From positions 780,198 to 844,197 of the forward strand of contig JAAFAB010000001.1 of NCBI GenBank assembly GCA_018222585.1: DNA of 64,000 nt. Direction: 5' to 3'. Origin of the DNA: Paracoccaceae bacterium (lineage in GTDB: Bacteria; Pseudomonadota; Alphaproteobacteria; Rhodobacterales; Rhodobacteraceae). A program made the translations under genes and the position numbers. Positions 51,296-61,863 of this stretch are shown here, piece after piece (within the stretch, counting starts at the first letter, position 1; each line of letters begins with the position of its first letter). The notes under the pieces were generated by a model that saw nothing but the letters and a program-made list of their open reading frames with translations, was not told the DNA's origin and did not search any database.

Positions 51296-52819
51296 TCAGC
51301 CCAGATCGTCGGGCCGGACCAAGGCCGGCAGGTCCTGGTAGCAGACCGGGCGCAGGAAACGGCGGATCGACAGGGTGCCGACCGAAGTCGCGCCGAAGTT
51401 CGTCGAGGCCGGATAGGGCCCGCCATGCACCATGCTGTCGCAGACCTCGACCCCCGTGGGGAAGCCGTTGGCCAGGATCCGGCCCGCCATCCTCTCCAGC
51501 ACCGGCAGCAGGCGCCGCGCCAAGGGGGCGTCGCTGTCTTCCATTTGCAGGGTCGCGGTCAGCTGACCCGGGAAGGCCCGCGCCACCGCCAGCATCTCCT
51601 CCGCATCCCGAACGGTGACGATCACGCCGAGCGGGCCGAAGACCTCTTCGCGCAGGGTCTGGTTGGCCAGCCAGTCGGCGGCAGCGACACGGAACAGGAA
51701 GGGCCGCGCCTCGCGCCCCTCGGGCCGGGTCGACACCAGGGCTTCGACGCCGGAGGCCTGTGCCACATGCGCCGCGCCCTCGGCATAGGCCCGGGCGATC
51801 CCGGCGGTCAGCATCGGCTGCGCGCCGGTGGCCGAAAGGGCCTCGGCAGCCGTGCGGGCGAAGGCTTCGGCGGCCTCACCGGCCTCGACCACGGCGATGC
51901 CCGGGTTGGTGCAGAACTGCCCCGCCCCCATCGACAGCGATCCGGCCCAGCCCTTGCCCAGGTCCCCGGAGCGGGCCGCAGCGGCGCCGGGCAGCACGAA
52001 CATCGGGTTCACCGAGCCCAGCTCGCCGAAGAAGGGGATCGGCTCGGGGCGCGCGGCACAGAGGTCGAACAACGCCCGGCCGCCCCCGAGCGATCCGGTG
52101 AAGCCCACGGCCTTGATCCGCGGGTGCTGCACCAGCGCGGTGCCGACATCACGCTTGCCGCCCTGGATCAGCGAGAAGACCCCTGGGTGAAAACCCGTAC
52201 GGGCGATGGCGGCATGGATGGCCTCGGCGACGATCTCACCGGTGCCGGGATGGGCCGAGTGGCCCTTGACCACCACCGGACAACCGGCGGCCAGCGCGGC
52301 GGCGGTGTCGCCGCCAGCGGTCGAGAAGGCCAGCGGGAAGTTCGAGGCGCCGAAGACCGCCACCGGCCCGATGGGCCGCTGCATCATGCGCAGGTCGGGG
52401 CGCGGCGCGGGCGCGCGCCCGGGCTGGGCGTCGTCGTGGCGCAGGTCCAGATAGGCCCCGGCGCGGATATGGGAGGCAAAGAGGCGCAGCTGCCCGGTGG
52501 TGCGGCCCCGCTCGCCCTCCAGGCGGGCGGCGGGCAGGCCGGTCTCGGCGGTGCCGATCTGCGTGACCTGGGCGCCGCGCGCCTCGATCTCGCTGGCGAT
52601 GGTCTCGAGGAAGACGGCGCGGGTTTCCCGGTCGCTGGCGGCATACTCCGCGAAGGCCTCTTCGGCAGCCTCGCAGGCGCGATCCACCAGGTCGACGGTA
52701 CCGACCGAGAAGTGCTGCGCCGGACCGTTTACCGGCTCGTTCGCGAAACGGGCCTTGGTCTGGACCCAGTCACCGGCCACGAGATGTGCGCCATGAGGGG
52801 AGAAGGTGGTTTCTGACAT
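51296..52819 (-). CDS. 2-oxoglutarate semialdehyde (2,5-dioxovalerate) dehydrogenase
   Basis: A 507-residue aldehyde dehydrogenase of the KGSADH-III type. Nucleophile Cys303 in GAGQFCTNPG; general base Glu266 in FFGELGSVNPMFVLPG, a wording typical of this subgroup; cofactor region GASNFPLAFSTAGGDTAAAL. It would oxidise 2-oxoglutarate semialdehyde to 2-oxoglutarate, the last step of the non-phosphorylating pentose route. The two preceding enzymes in the same operon supply the substrate. First-codon spacing to the DHDPS-family gene is 31 bases. Confidence 0.9.
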   Translation of the reverse strand: MSETTFSPHGAHLVAGDWVQTKARFANEPVNGPAQHFSVGTVDLVDRACEAAEEAFAEYAASDRETRAVFLETIASEIEARGAQVTQIGTAETGLPAARLEGERGRTTGQLRLFASHIRAGAYLDLRHDDAQPGRAPAPRPDLRMMQRPIGPVAVFGASNFPLAFSTAGGDTAAALAAGCPVVVKGHSAHPGTGEIVAEAIHAAIARTGFHPGVFSLIQGGKRDVGTALVQHPRIKAVGFTGSLGGGRALFDLCAARPEPIPFFGELGSVNPMFVLPGAAAARSGDLGKGWAGSLSMGAGQFCTNPGIAVVEAGEAAEAFARTAAEALSATGAQPMLTAGIARAYAEGAAHVAQASGVEALVSTRPEGREARPFLFRVAAADWLANQTLREEVFGPLGVIVTVRDAEEMLAVARAFPGQLTATLQMEDSDAPLARRLLPVLERMAGRILANGFPTGVEVCDSMVHGGPYPASTNFGATSVGTLSIRRFLRPVCYQDLPALVRPDDLG

Positions 52820-52850
52820 GTTCTGTTCCTCTGCCGGTCGGGCGCGCGCC

Positions 52851-53750
52851 TCAGACCAGGCCGTTGGTTTCCAGGAAGCGGCTCATCTTGCCCTGCTGCG
52901 CTTCGGTCAGCGGCCAGGCCGAGGGCGCCCGGGTGCCGCCGCAGTCGAGGCCGGTGGCCTGCAGCGCGGCCTTGACGCCGGTCACGTTGGTGCCGTTCAG
53001 CTCTTCGGCGCGGATATCCTCGAACGGGCGCATCTCGGCGATCAGCGCATTGGCGGTGGCGTAGTCGCCCGCCTCGAGCGCGGCGTGGATCGCCAGCGAG
53101 CGTTCGGGCCAGATGTTGATCAGCCCCGAGGTGAAGCCGCGCGCGCCGACAGCGTAGAAGACCGGGGCCCAGACCTCGGCCAGGCCGCCGACCCAGACGA
53201 TCGAGGGATCACAGGCCGCCTTGGCTTCGGCCAGCTTCAGCGGGTTGGGGGTGGCCCATTTGACGCCGCGCACGCCCTCGACATCGCAGAGCGCGCGGAT
53301 GTTGTCGGTGCCGATGGCATCGTTGCGCAGGTAGACCATCATCGGCAGCCCGCCCGAGGCGCGCGAGACCTGCTGCAGGTAGTCGACCGTGCCGCGGGGG
53401 CTGACGAAGGGATCCGGCGGCTGGTGGATCATCAGCGCGGTGGCCCCGGCATCGGCCGAGACCTCGGCCAGGCGGCAGGCATCGCGGATACCGCGCCCGA
53501 CACCCGCCAGCACCGGCGCACGCCCGTCGACCAGCGCCACCACCTCGCGGGCCATGGTGCAGGCCTCTTCGGTGGTCAGGGCGTAGAATTCACCGGTATT
53601 GCCGTTGACCACCGGCATGTGCAGCCCGGCGCCGAGGGCCCGGTCGAGGATCGGGGCCAGCTTCTGCGGCGCGATCTCTCCGGCCTCGTCATAGGGGGTG
53701 ACGAGGATGCCGGAAATGCCGGTCAGCGCGGTGTTCAGATCGTGGGTCAT
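52851..53750 (-). CDS. DHDPS-family dehydratase/aldolase (2-keto-3-deoxypentonate dehydratase candidate)
   Basis: A 299-residue TIM-barrel enzyme. Schiff-base lysine is Lys164 (VRGVKWATPN), partner tyrosine Tyr140 (GLPMMVYLRND), and the N-terminal carboxylate loop is GNTGEFYAL at 50-57. Family members act as dehydratases or aldolases on 2-keto-3-deoxy acids. Between an IlvD/Edd pentonate dehydratase and a 2-oxoglutarate semialdehyde dehydrogenase, the best reading is removal of water from 2-keto-3-deoxypentonate to give 2-oxoglutarate semialdehyde (the AraD-type step in Azospirillum). The keto-deoxy-glucarate analogue is an alternative. Confidence 0.88.
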   Translation of the reverse strand: MTHDLNTALTGISGILVTPYDEAGEIAPQKLAPILDRALGAGLHMPVVNGNTGEFYALTTEEACTMAREVVALVDGRAPVLAGVGRGIRDACRLAEVSADAGATALMIHQPPDPFVSPRGTVDYLQQVSRASGGLPMMVYLRNDAIGTDNIRALCDVEGVRGVKWATPNPLKLAEAKAACDPSIVWVGGLAEVWAPVFYAVGARGFTSGLINIWPERSLAIHAALEAGDYATANALIAEMRPFEDIRAEELNGTNVTGVKAALQATGLDCGGTRAPSAWPLTEAQQGKMSRFLETNGLV

Positions 53751-53764
53751 GTGGTGTCCGTCCT

Positions 53765-55504
<1,740 letters not shown>

Positions 55505-55586
55505 GGGGTATCCTCGGCTGTCTTGGCGGGAGGGGGGGGAAGGAAGGCCGGACCCGAAGGCCCGGCCCGGTCGCTCGGGGAAGCGC

Positions 55587-57080
55587 TCAGGCGGGGGAGC
55601 GGGTCTGCCGCCGCTTGGCGAGGATGCGCCAGAGCGAGAAGCAGAGCAGCAGGAAGGCCACCCCGAGCAACGCGCCCGAGACCGGACGGGTCAGGAAGGT
55701 CGTCCAGTCGCCGTTGGAGTACATCAGCGCGCGGCGGAAGTTGGTCTCGAAGATCGTGCCCAGCACGAAGCCCAGCACCAGCGGGCCCAGGGGGAAGCCG
55801 AAGCGTTCCAGCAGGTAGCCGAAGACCCCGAAGCCCAGCATCACCCACAGGTCGAAGGTGCGGTATTCGCCGACGTAGACGCCCACCACCATCAGCAGGG
55901 CCAGGCCCGGCACCAGGAAGTGACGCGGGATCAGCAGCACGCGCGGGAACATGCGGATCGTCAGCAGCTGCACCAGCAGCAGGGTGAAGGTGGCCAGCAG
56001 GAAGGCGGCGTAGATGGTGGCGATCAGCCCCGGCTCGGACTTGTAGAGCAACGGGCCGGGCTGGATGCCATGGATGGTAAAGCCGCCGATCAGGATCGCG
56101 GTCACCCCGTCCCCGGGAATACCCAGGGTCAGCAGCGGCAGCAGCGCCCCCCCGACCGAGGCGTTGTTGGAGGATTCGGCGGCGTAGATGCCCTCGACGC
56201 TTCCCTTGCCGAACTCTTCCGGCTTGCGCGAGGCCGAGCGGGCCGCGCCGTAGGCCACCAGGTTGGCGGCCGAGCCACCGATGCCCGGCAGCACGCCGAT
56301 CCCGACGCCGATGGCCGAGGACCGGATCATGTTGAAGCCGTTGCCGAGGAATTCGGCCAGCCGCACCCCCTTGCCGCGGAGGTCCAGCTTGTCCTTGATC
56401 TGGAACGTCGGCTCGGTGATTTCGCGGATCAGCTGCGCCACGGCGAAGAGGCCGACCATGAAAGGCACGATACCGATGCCCGACAGCAGGTCGATATTGC
56501 CGAAGGTGAAGCGTTGCGCCGACCCGATGGGGGCGAAACCGATGGTCGACAGGCCAAGGCCGAGCACCGCGGCAATCAGCCCCTTGGTCAGGTCGGCCTC
56601 GGAGAGCACGACCACGAGGACCAGCGCCGCGACGGTCAGGGCGGTATATTCCGCCGCACCGAAGTCGATGGCGAAGCGGGCAATGATCGGGGCGAAGGCC
56701 ACCAGGACAGCCATGCCGAGCAGGCTGCCGACCGCGCTGGCGACCATGCCCGTGGCCAGCGCCTTGATCGCCTGCCCCTGGCGGGCCAGCGGGTAGCCGT
56801 CGAAGGTCGTGGCGATCGAGCTGGGCGTGCCGGGAATGCGCAGCAGCGTCGCCGCCACCAGCCCGCCCGAGACGCCCCCGATATAGGTCGCGATCAGCAT
56901 GGCGATGCCGGTGTCGGGCTGCATGGCGAAGGTCACCGGCAGCAGCAGGGCAATGGCCATGGTGGCGCTCAGCCCCGGCAAGGCGCCGAAGATCAGGCCG
57001 ACGGTCACGCCAAGCAGCATGAGCATCAGGATCCTGGGTTCGATGAGGTGCACGAGGCTCGCGAGGACGAGATCGAACAT
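55587..57080 (-). CDS. tctA: TTT transporter large permease (TctA), second copy
   Basis: A 497-residue permease with 'FGALPGLSATMAIALLLPVT', 'GGVSGGLVAATLLRIPGTPS', SIATTFDGYPLARQGQ, then 'GVLPGIGGSAANLVAYGAAR' and PEEFGKGSVEGIYAAESSNN. It is clearly diverged from the other TctA of the window. It is in the same operon as the pentonate pathway and would carry its substrate. It starts 18 bases after tctB. Confidence 0.95.
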   Translation of the reverse strand: MFDLVLASLVHLIEPRILMLMLLGVTVGLIFGALPGLSATMAIALLLPVTFAMQPDTGIAMLIATYIGGVSGGLVAATLLRIPGTPSSIATTFDGYPLARQGQAIKALATGMVASAVGSLLGMAVLVAFAPIIARFAIDFGAAEYTALTVAALVLVVVLSEADLTKGLIAAVLGLGLSTIGFAPIGSAQRFTFGNIDLLSGIGIVPFMVGLFAVAQLIREITEPTFQIKDKLDLRGKGVRLAEFLGNGFNMIRSSAIGVGIGVLPGIGGSAANLVAYGAARSASRKPEEFGKGSVEGIYAAESSNNASVGGALLPLLTLGIPGDGVTAILIGGFTIHGIQPGPLLYKSEPGLIATIYAAFLLATFTLLLVQLLTIRMFPRVLLIPRHFLVPGLALLMVVGVYVGEYRTFDLWVMLGFGVFGYLLERFGFPLGPLVLGFVLGTIFETNFRRALMYSNGDWTTFLTRPVSGALLGVAFLLLCFSLWRILAKRRQTRSPA

Positions 57081-57098
57081 GATGTCTCTCCTTCAGCT

Positions 57099-57608
57099 TC
57101 AGGCGAACCAGACGCCGGGCACGGCCAGGTCCAGCAGATGTGTCATGATCAGCCCCAGCACCACCACGACGACCAGCGCGACGGCGGTGCGGGTCAACAC
57201 GCGGCGCGGGGTCAGCCGGTCCATCAGGCTCATGCTGGCGGCCAGGAACAGGGTCGCGGACAGCGAGAAGCCAAGCGGTGTGAACAGGGCCAGGAAGGCA
57301 AGGAAGGCAACCCCGATGCCGATGCGTCGCGGCAGGCTGGGCGGTGCCAGGGTGCCAACCTGCGACGACTGGGCCTCGGTCGCGGCCTCGACGGCATCGC
57401 GGGTCTCTGCGCTGAGGCCCTTCCCTGCCGGACGGCGCAGCGCCAGGGACAGGCCCAGGAGCACCAGAAGGCCGCTCAGGATGAGCGGCACCAGTTGCGG
57501 GCCGGGATCCCCCGTGCCGGGAAAATTCTGTTGGATCTGCAGGGCGCCGACCAGCATTGCCAGCCCGAGCCCCATGCAGATGACGCCGATGATACGGTCC
57601 GTGGTCAT
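57099..57608 (-). CDS. tctB: TTT transporter small membrane subunit (TctB), second copy
   Basis: A 169-residue protein with about four helices: RIIGVICMGLGLAMLVGALQ, 'LVPLILSGLLVLLGLSLALR', 'GIGVAFLAFLALFTPLGFSL' and the C-terminal 'TAVALVVVVVLGLIMTHLLD'. The ATG at 57608 is preferred because GAGGG lies 4 bases upstream; an in-frame ATG at 57629 and a much longer frame to 57809 lack support. Confidence 0.85.
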   Translation of the reverse strand: MTTDRIIGVICMGLGLAMLVGALQIQQNFPGTGDPGPQLVPLILSGLLVLLGLSLALRRPAGKGLSAETRDAVEAATEAQSSQVGTLAPPSLPRRIGIGVAFLAFLALFTPLGFSLSATLFLAASMSLMDRLTPRRVLTRTAVALVVVVVLGLIMTHLLDLAVPGVWFA

Positions 57609-57666
57609 CTTGCCCTCATGCTGAGACATCCGCCGCGCAGGTCCCCCCGCGCGGCGGACAGGGGTC

Positions 57667-58605
57667 TTACTCGGCCAGCAGGCCGGCGATGGTCTTGTTC
57701 TCTGCTTCCAGGAACACGGCCGCATCCGCCGGGCCGCGCAGCGCCGGCACCTGGGCCTGGCTGGCGAGGCGCTCGGCGTAGGTCGGGTCAGCGGCGATCT
57801 CGGCCACAATGGCCTCGAAGGCTTCGCTCACCGAGGCGTCGACACCCTCGGGGCCGTAGACCGTCATGGTCAGCGGCAGCGAGAAGTCCATGCCGACGTC
57901 GGCGGTGGTCGGGAACTCCGGCGCCGCCGGATCGGGCTCGGAGTTGAGCACCGCCAGCACGTTCATCTGGCCGTCCTCGGCGTATTGCTTGGCATTGGCG
58001 ACGCTCATCGAGATCACGTCGACCTGCTCGCCCAGCAGGGCGGTGGTGCGGTCGGCCTCGGTGCCGGCATCGACGATGCGCAGGCTGCCACCGGTGGCCG
58101 CGTTGATCGCCTCGCCCTTGACCTGGGTGGTGCCCCCCAGCTGCGAGCCGACGCTCAGCTCACCCGGGTGCGCCTTGGCGTAGGCGATGAACTCTTCCAT
58201 GTTGGCATAGGGTGCGTCCGCCCGCACCGCGTAGACTTCGTTCACCGCCGAGGTGGTGGCCAGCGGCGTGAAGGAGTTCCAGGCGAAGGGCGACTGGCCG
58301 AACAGGTTGGCCGTATGCAGGGCGGCATGGAAGAACAGCAGGACCGAACCGTCCTCGGCGCCGCGTGCCACGGACTGCGCCGCGATCACGCCGCCGCCGC
58401 CGGGCTGGTTCACGATCGCCACGGTGGCGTCCGAGTGCTTCTCGAAGAACTCGGCGAAGAGACGGGCGCCGGCGTCGGTGCCGCCGCCGGGCTTGGCGGG
58501 CACGAAGACACGGACGGTATCGACCGGGTAGTCCACCTCGGCCAGGGCGGCGACAGGGGCCAGCAGGGTGCTGGCAAGCAGGATTTTCGACAGAAGTTTG
58601 GGCAC
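57667..58605 (-). CDS. tctC: TTT transporter substrate-binding protein (TctC/Bug family), second copy
   Basis: A 312-residue periplasmic protein with Sec signal (LLSKILLASTLLAPVAALAE), followed by 'VRVFVPAKPGGGTDAGARLF' and 'VAIVNQPGGGGVIAAQSVAR', the Bug ligand loops, and 'GSQLGGTTQVKGEAINAATG'. First gene of the six-gene operon tctC-tctB-tctA-dehydratase-dehydratase-dehydrogenase. Likely ligand: the aldonic acid that the downstream enzymes degrade. Confidence 0.92.
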   Translation of the reverse strand: MPKLLSKILLASTLLAPVAALAEVDYPVDTVRVFVPAKPGGGTDAGARLFAEFFEKHSDATVAIVNQPGGGGVIAAQSVARGAEDGSVLLFFHAALHTANLFGQSPFAWNSFTPLATTSAVNEVYAVRADAPYANMEEFIAYAKAHPGELSVGSQLGGTTQVKGEAINAATGGSLRIVDAGTEADRTTALLGEQVDVISMSVANAKQYAEDGQMNVLAVLNSEPDPAAPEFPTTADVGMDFSLPLTMTVYGPEGVDASVSEAFEAIVAEIAADPTYAERLASQAQVPALRGPADAAVFLEAENKTIAGLLAE

Positions 58606-58682
58606 GGTTCTCTCCTCCAGTAACCGGTGTTCGGCCGCCTCGGGCGGCCCTTCGCACCGTCGGGCCTCCCCCGGGACGGTGA

Positions 58683-58693
58683 CAAATGTTGTA
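58683..58693. promoter_or_regulatory. palindrome upstream of the pentonate/TTT operon
   Basis: ACAAATGTTGT (ACAA-3-TTGT) lies about 78 bases before the tctC start on the minus strand. A second perfect palindrome, CAGTTAACTG, is at 58844-58853, 36 bases before the divergent regulator ATG. Both are candidates for control by that FadR-type protein. Confidence 0.4.
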
Positions 58694-58889
58694 AATATTG
58701 ATTACTTTTTAAACCGCGAAAAGGTCAACATCAAACCTGTGACACTGCCCAGATTTGCAAACTTTCATTTCATTACAGAAAGATAATTCCTACCTGCCGG
58801 AGCAGCGAGAGCGCCGCGCAGGCTGGCTCAGAACGGGAAAAAGCAGTTAACTGTACAAACTGACGTCAAATCGAATCACGGGGAGCCTG

Positions 58890-59663
58890 ATGACCGCCAG
58901 CCCGGAGAACACCGCCCCTGCCCCGGCCGCCCTCGGGCGCACCCCGCGCGATACCGCCTACCAGCGGATCTACCATCGCATTACGGCGGGGGAGTGGGGC
59001 GCCGGCACCCGCCTGCCGCCCGAGGCCGAGCTGGCACGGCTGCTGGAGGTACCCCGACCGGCCCTGCGTCAGGCTCTTCAACGGCTGCGCCTCGACGGCA
59101 TCGTGGAATCCCGGCAGGGCGCGGGCACCCGGGTGATCAACCCACCCAGCCGGACCGTGCTCGATCACGTCGATGCGGGCGCCATCGCCGAGACGCTCGC
59201 CTGCTACGAATACCGAACGGGGCTTGAGGGCGAGGCCGCTTTCCTTGCCGCCAGCCGCGCCACCAGTGACGATCTTTCGGCCATGGAGGCCGCCTGCCAG
59301 GCGGCCGAGCGGGGCATATACGACCCCTCGGTCATCGGCATGGAAGAGGACACCGCCTTTCACCTCGCGCTGGCGCGCGCGACCGACAACCCCCACTACA
59401 TCCAGTCGATTTCCGCCGTATTGCCGGCGATCCGCACCGGGGTGACCATCGCGATCACCCTGCCGCACCGGGCACGGGAAGAGCGTCTGGCGACCATGGC
59501 GGCAGAGCACCGCGACATCCTCGGCCGGATCAGCGCGCGCGACGCCGAGGGCGCCCGCACGCTGATGCGCCGCCACATCGAGGATGCGCGGCGGCGCGTC
59601 TTCCTGGGCGAGACGCGCCGCCATGCGCCGCACGCCTCATCCCCGGATCAGTCCGAGACATAG
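58890..59663 (+). CDS. FadR/GntR-family transcriptional regulator
   Basis: A 257-residue regulator. The winged helix has RIYHRITAGEWGAGTRLPPE, AELARLLEVPRPALRQALQR and DGIVESRQGAGTRV. The FCD domain keeps the metal-site pattern (EEDTAFHLALARATDNPHYI, AAEHRDILGRISARDAEGAR, LMRRHIEDARRRVF). The 284-base divergent gap with tctC suggests it represses the pentonate operon. The 3' end overlaps the convergent enolase-superfamily gene by 16 bases. Confidence 0.9.
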   Translation: MTASPENTAPAPAALGRTPRDTAYQRIYHRITAGEWGAGTRLPPEAELARLLEVPRPALRQALQRLRLDGIVESRQGAGTRVINPPSRTVLDHVDAGAIAETLACYEYRTGLEGEAAFLAASRATSDDLSAMEAACQAAERGIYDPSVIGMEEDTAFHLALARATDNPHYIQSISAVLPAIRTGVTIAITLPHRAREERLATMAAEHRDILGRISARDAEGARTLMRRHIEDARRRVFLGETRRHAPHASSPDQSET

Positions 59664-60811
59664 CCCGCGCCATGGGCGGCGCGGTCCCATTCGACCAGCG
59701 GCGCCCGCAGGGCTTCCAGCTTCTCCTCGTCCAGCTCGACACCCAGGCCCGGGCCGGTCGGCACGGCGATCTGGTTGTCACGAATCTGGACCTTTTCCCT
59801 CACCACGTCCTCGGCATAAAGCAGCGGCCCGACCGGGTCGGAGGCCGTCGCGATCTCGGCCATCGAGGCCCCCAGGTGGGCATGGGCGGCGGTGCCGATG
59901 CTCAGTTCCTGGGTGGTGCCGATCAGGGTGCGGATACCGGCCAGCTCGGCCAGGGCGACCAGCTTCTTCACCTGCAGCAGCCCGCCCGAGTTCACCGTCA
60001 CGTTGAAGATGTCCACCGCATCGGCACGGATCATCGCCATGGCCTGCGAGGCCGACGAGCAATGCTCGGAGATATCCGCCTCGACCCGGCGGCGCAGTTC
60101 GGCCATGCCGGCGAAATCCTCGCGCCAGCTGGGGCTTTCGATCACCTCGAAACCGAACTGCTTCAGCCGGTCATAGGCGCGCAGCGTGTCCTTCCAGTAG
60201 TGCCGCGCCTGGAAGTCCAGCGCCTTCAGCATCACCCGGTCGCCGAAGCGGTCCCGCAGGGCGGCCAGGAAGGCCTCGTCCTTCTTGAAATCCACGCCGA
60301 CGTAGTAGCGGAAGCGCGATATCCCCTGATCCAGAAGCTCCCGGATATAGCCGAGGTTACGCTCGTAATCCGCTTCAGCCTTCACCTGGAAGAGCGGATA
60401 GCAGATGTCGATCGCATCGCGCACCTGGCCACCCAGGAAGGTATGGACAGGCGTGTCCAGCGCCTTGCCCATGATGTCGAAGCAGGCCATGTCGATCCCC
60501 GCCGCGATCTGGGACGCCGGGGTGAAGGGCGGGTAGCTGGGCGCCGACAGGAAGTAGTTGTGCAGGAACTTCGCCATCTCGTTGTGCATCGCCTGCACCG
60601 CGAAGGGGTCGCGCCCCAGCACGATCTTCTCGATCCCGACGCGCACGGCCTCGACGTCGGGCATGTACATCCGGTAGCAATCCAGGTCCGAGATCTCTCC
60701 CAGCCCCGTCACCCCTTCATCCGTGTGCATCTGCAGGATCAGGTGAGAGCTGATCGAGCCGGTGCGCCGATGCGTCTGGATCGGGACGAGGGTGATGGAC
60801 GTGATCTTCAT
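59648..60811 (-). CDS. enolase-superfamily protein (mandelate racemase/MLE branch) with altered acid/base residues
   Basis: A 387-residue protein. Metal ligands align as Asp199 (LKALDF), Glu225 (EVIESPSW) and Glu249 (ISEHCSS), with the spacing seen in mandelate racemase (29, 26 and 24 residues from the lysine-equivalent). The second-strand K-x-K pair is replaced by Arg168-Tyr-Tyr170 (SRFRYYVGV), and the position of the racemase histidine holds Thr (IGTTQELS) near residue 300. The ATG at 60811 gives a normal start (MKITSITLVPIQT). It follows a FadR-type regulator on the same strand, and a pentonate operon lies nearby. A sugar-acid dehydratase or lyase role is plausible, but the chemistry is open. 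Confidence 0.85.
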   Translation of the reverse strand: MKITSITLVPIQTHRRTGSISSHLILQMHTDEGVTGLGEISDLDCYRMYMPDVEAVRVGIEKIVLGRDPFAVQAMHNEMAKFLHNYFLSAPSYPPFTPASQIAAGIDMACFDIMGKALDTPVHTFLGGQVRDAIDICYPLFQVKAEADYERNLGYIRELLDQGISRFRYYVGVDFKKDEAFLAALRDRFGDRVMLKALDFQARHYWKDTLRAYDRLKQFGFEVIESPSWREDFAGMAELRRRVEADISEHCSSASQAMAMIRADAVDIFNVTVNSGGLLQVKKLVALAELAGIRTLIGTTQELSIGTAAHAHLGASMAEIATASDPVGPLLYAEDVVREKVQIRDNQIAVPTGPGLGVELDEEKLEALRAPLVEWDRAAHGAGYVSD

Positions 60812-60920
60812 GGGAAACTCCGCTGTTCGACAGAAGGGCCGCCCGACGCCACGCCGGACCCGCCCCGACCGGCGCACAGCCGGCGCCGGATCTTGCCGCG
60901 CAAGGTGTCCGCACGCCTCA

Positions 60921-60955
60921 AATATGTCAATTATTTTATCTTATATTTGTCAAAT
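60921..60955. promoter_or_regulatory. operator-like sites upstream of the enolase-family gene
   Basis: The perfect 5-1-5 palindrome ATTTGTCAAAT lies at 60945-60955, and a related AATATGTCAATT at 60921-60932, in an AT-rich region between the enolase-family gene and the FadR-type regulator gene. Similar sequences recur next to the other two genes of this group. Confidence 0.5.
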
Positions 60956-61051
60956 AGAGACAAAGACAGCCCACAGGCTGAGGACAAATCCCTTGAACAC
61001 AAGGGTTTAAAGCCCTCTCCCGAGCAAGAGTGGAGAGCGCAAAAGGGAAAC

Positions 61052-61783
61052 TTAGCTGTCCTGATCAATGATCCGGTGGCGCACGCTGACCAGGTGGTAG
61101 CGCATGTAGAGACGCGCCAGTTCGGAATCACCGACACTGATCGCCTCGAAGATGTCGCGGTGCTCCTGGATGACCCGGCGCTTGCGGGCCTCGGGTCGGG
61201 TGACCGTGATCGAGGAGGCGATGCGCATCGTTCCCACCATGTCGGGCTTCAGCAGCATCAGCTGTTTTTCGAACAGGTCGTTGTCAGAGGCCCGCGCGAT
61301 TTCGAGGTGGAACTCAAAGTCGGCTTCCAGCGAATCCTGCCCCTGCTCCATGGTGTCTTCCATCCGCTGCAACGCCTGCTGCAGGCGGCGCAGACGGGAC
61401 TGGTTGATGCGCAGGGCCGCCAGGCGGGCAGCCTCGGATTCCAGGCAGTGACGGACCTCGTAGGCGCGCATGTACTGGGCGATCCGCGCATCGTCGGTGT
61501 AATGCGCCATCTCGTGCGGCGGCAGGCGCAGCACGAAAGTGCCGGAACCGCGCCGCGCGTCGATCAGCCCGTCGGTCTGCAGGTGCTGCAACGCCTCGCG
61601 CACCACGGGGCGCGAGACGTCGTACATGGCCGCCAGCTCCTTCTCTGTCGGCAGGCGCTCACCGACGGCGTAGCGCCCCGTCGAGAGTTGCAGGAGGATC
61701 TGGGCATAGACCTCGTCCGCCAGCCGGCGTTTGCGCAGCGGCGCGACAAGGGGATGAGCGTCGGAGCTGGCATTCTGGGACAC
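61052..61783 (-). CDS. FadR/GntR-family transcriptional regulator
   Basis: A 243-residue regulator with YAQILLQLSTGRYAVGERLP, then KELAAMYDVSRPVVREALQH and 'DARRGSGTFVLRLPPH' as winged helix and wing. The FCD domain has EADFEFHLEIARASDNDLFE and 'QEHRDIFEAISVGDSELARL' with YMRYHLVSVRHRI, keeping the metal-site His residues. It lies between the enolase-family and SGNH-hydrolase genes, all three on the minus strand. Palindromes beside the three genes suggest a small regulon. Confidence 0.9.
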   Translation of the reverse strand: MSQNASSDAHPLVAPLRKRRLADEVYAQILLQLSTGRYAVGERLPTEKELAAMYDVSRPVVREALQHLQTDGLIDARRGSGTFVLRLPPHEMAHYTDDARIAQYMRAYEVRHCLESEAARLAALRINQSRLRRLQQALQRMEDTMEQGQDSLEADFEFHLEIARASDNDLFEKQLMLLKPDMVGTMRIASSITVTRPEARKRRVIQEHRDIFEAISVGDSELARLYMRYHLVSVRHRIIDQDS

Positions 61784-61801
61784 GTCGGGAGGACCACCGG
61801 G

Positions 61802-61818
61802 AATTTGTTAATTTGTCC
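61802..61818. promoter_or_regulatory. half-site repeats upstream of the FadR-type regulator
   Basis: AATTTGTTAATTTGTCC has two TTTGT half-sites 8 bases apart, directly upstream of the regulator start (61783 on the minus strand). The sequence is close to the palindromes near the two flanking genes and suits autoregulation. Confidence 0.4.
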
Positions 61819-61863
61819 GAAAACATAACTGACCCCTCAGGACACCGCAACACGCCCCACCGA

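Noticed and set aside
57609-57809. N-terminal extension of the second tctB
   Set aside because: It overlaps the tctC 3' end and reads as Arg/Pro-rich shadow; a start with SD sequence exists at 57608.
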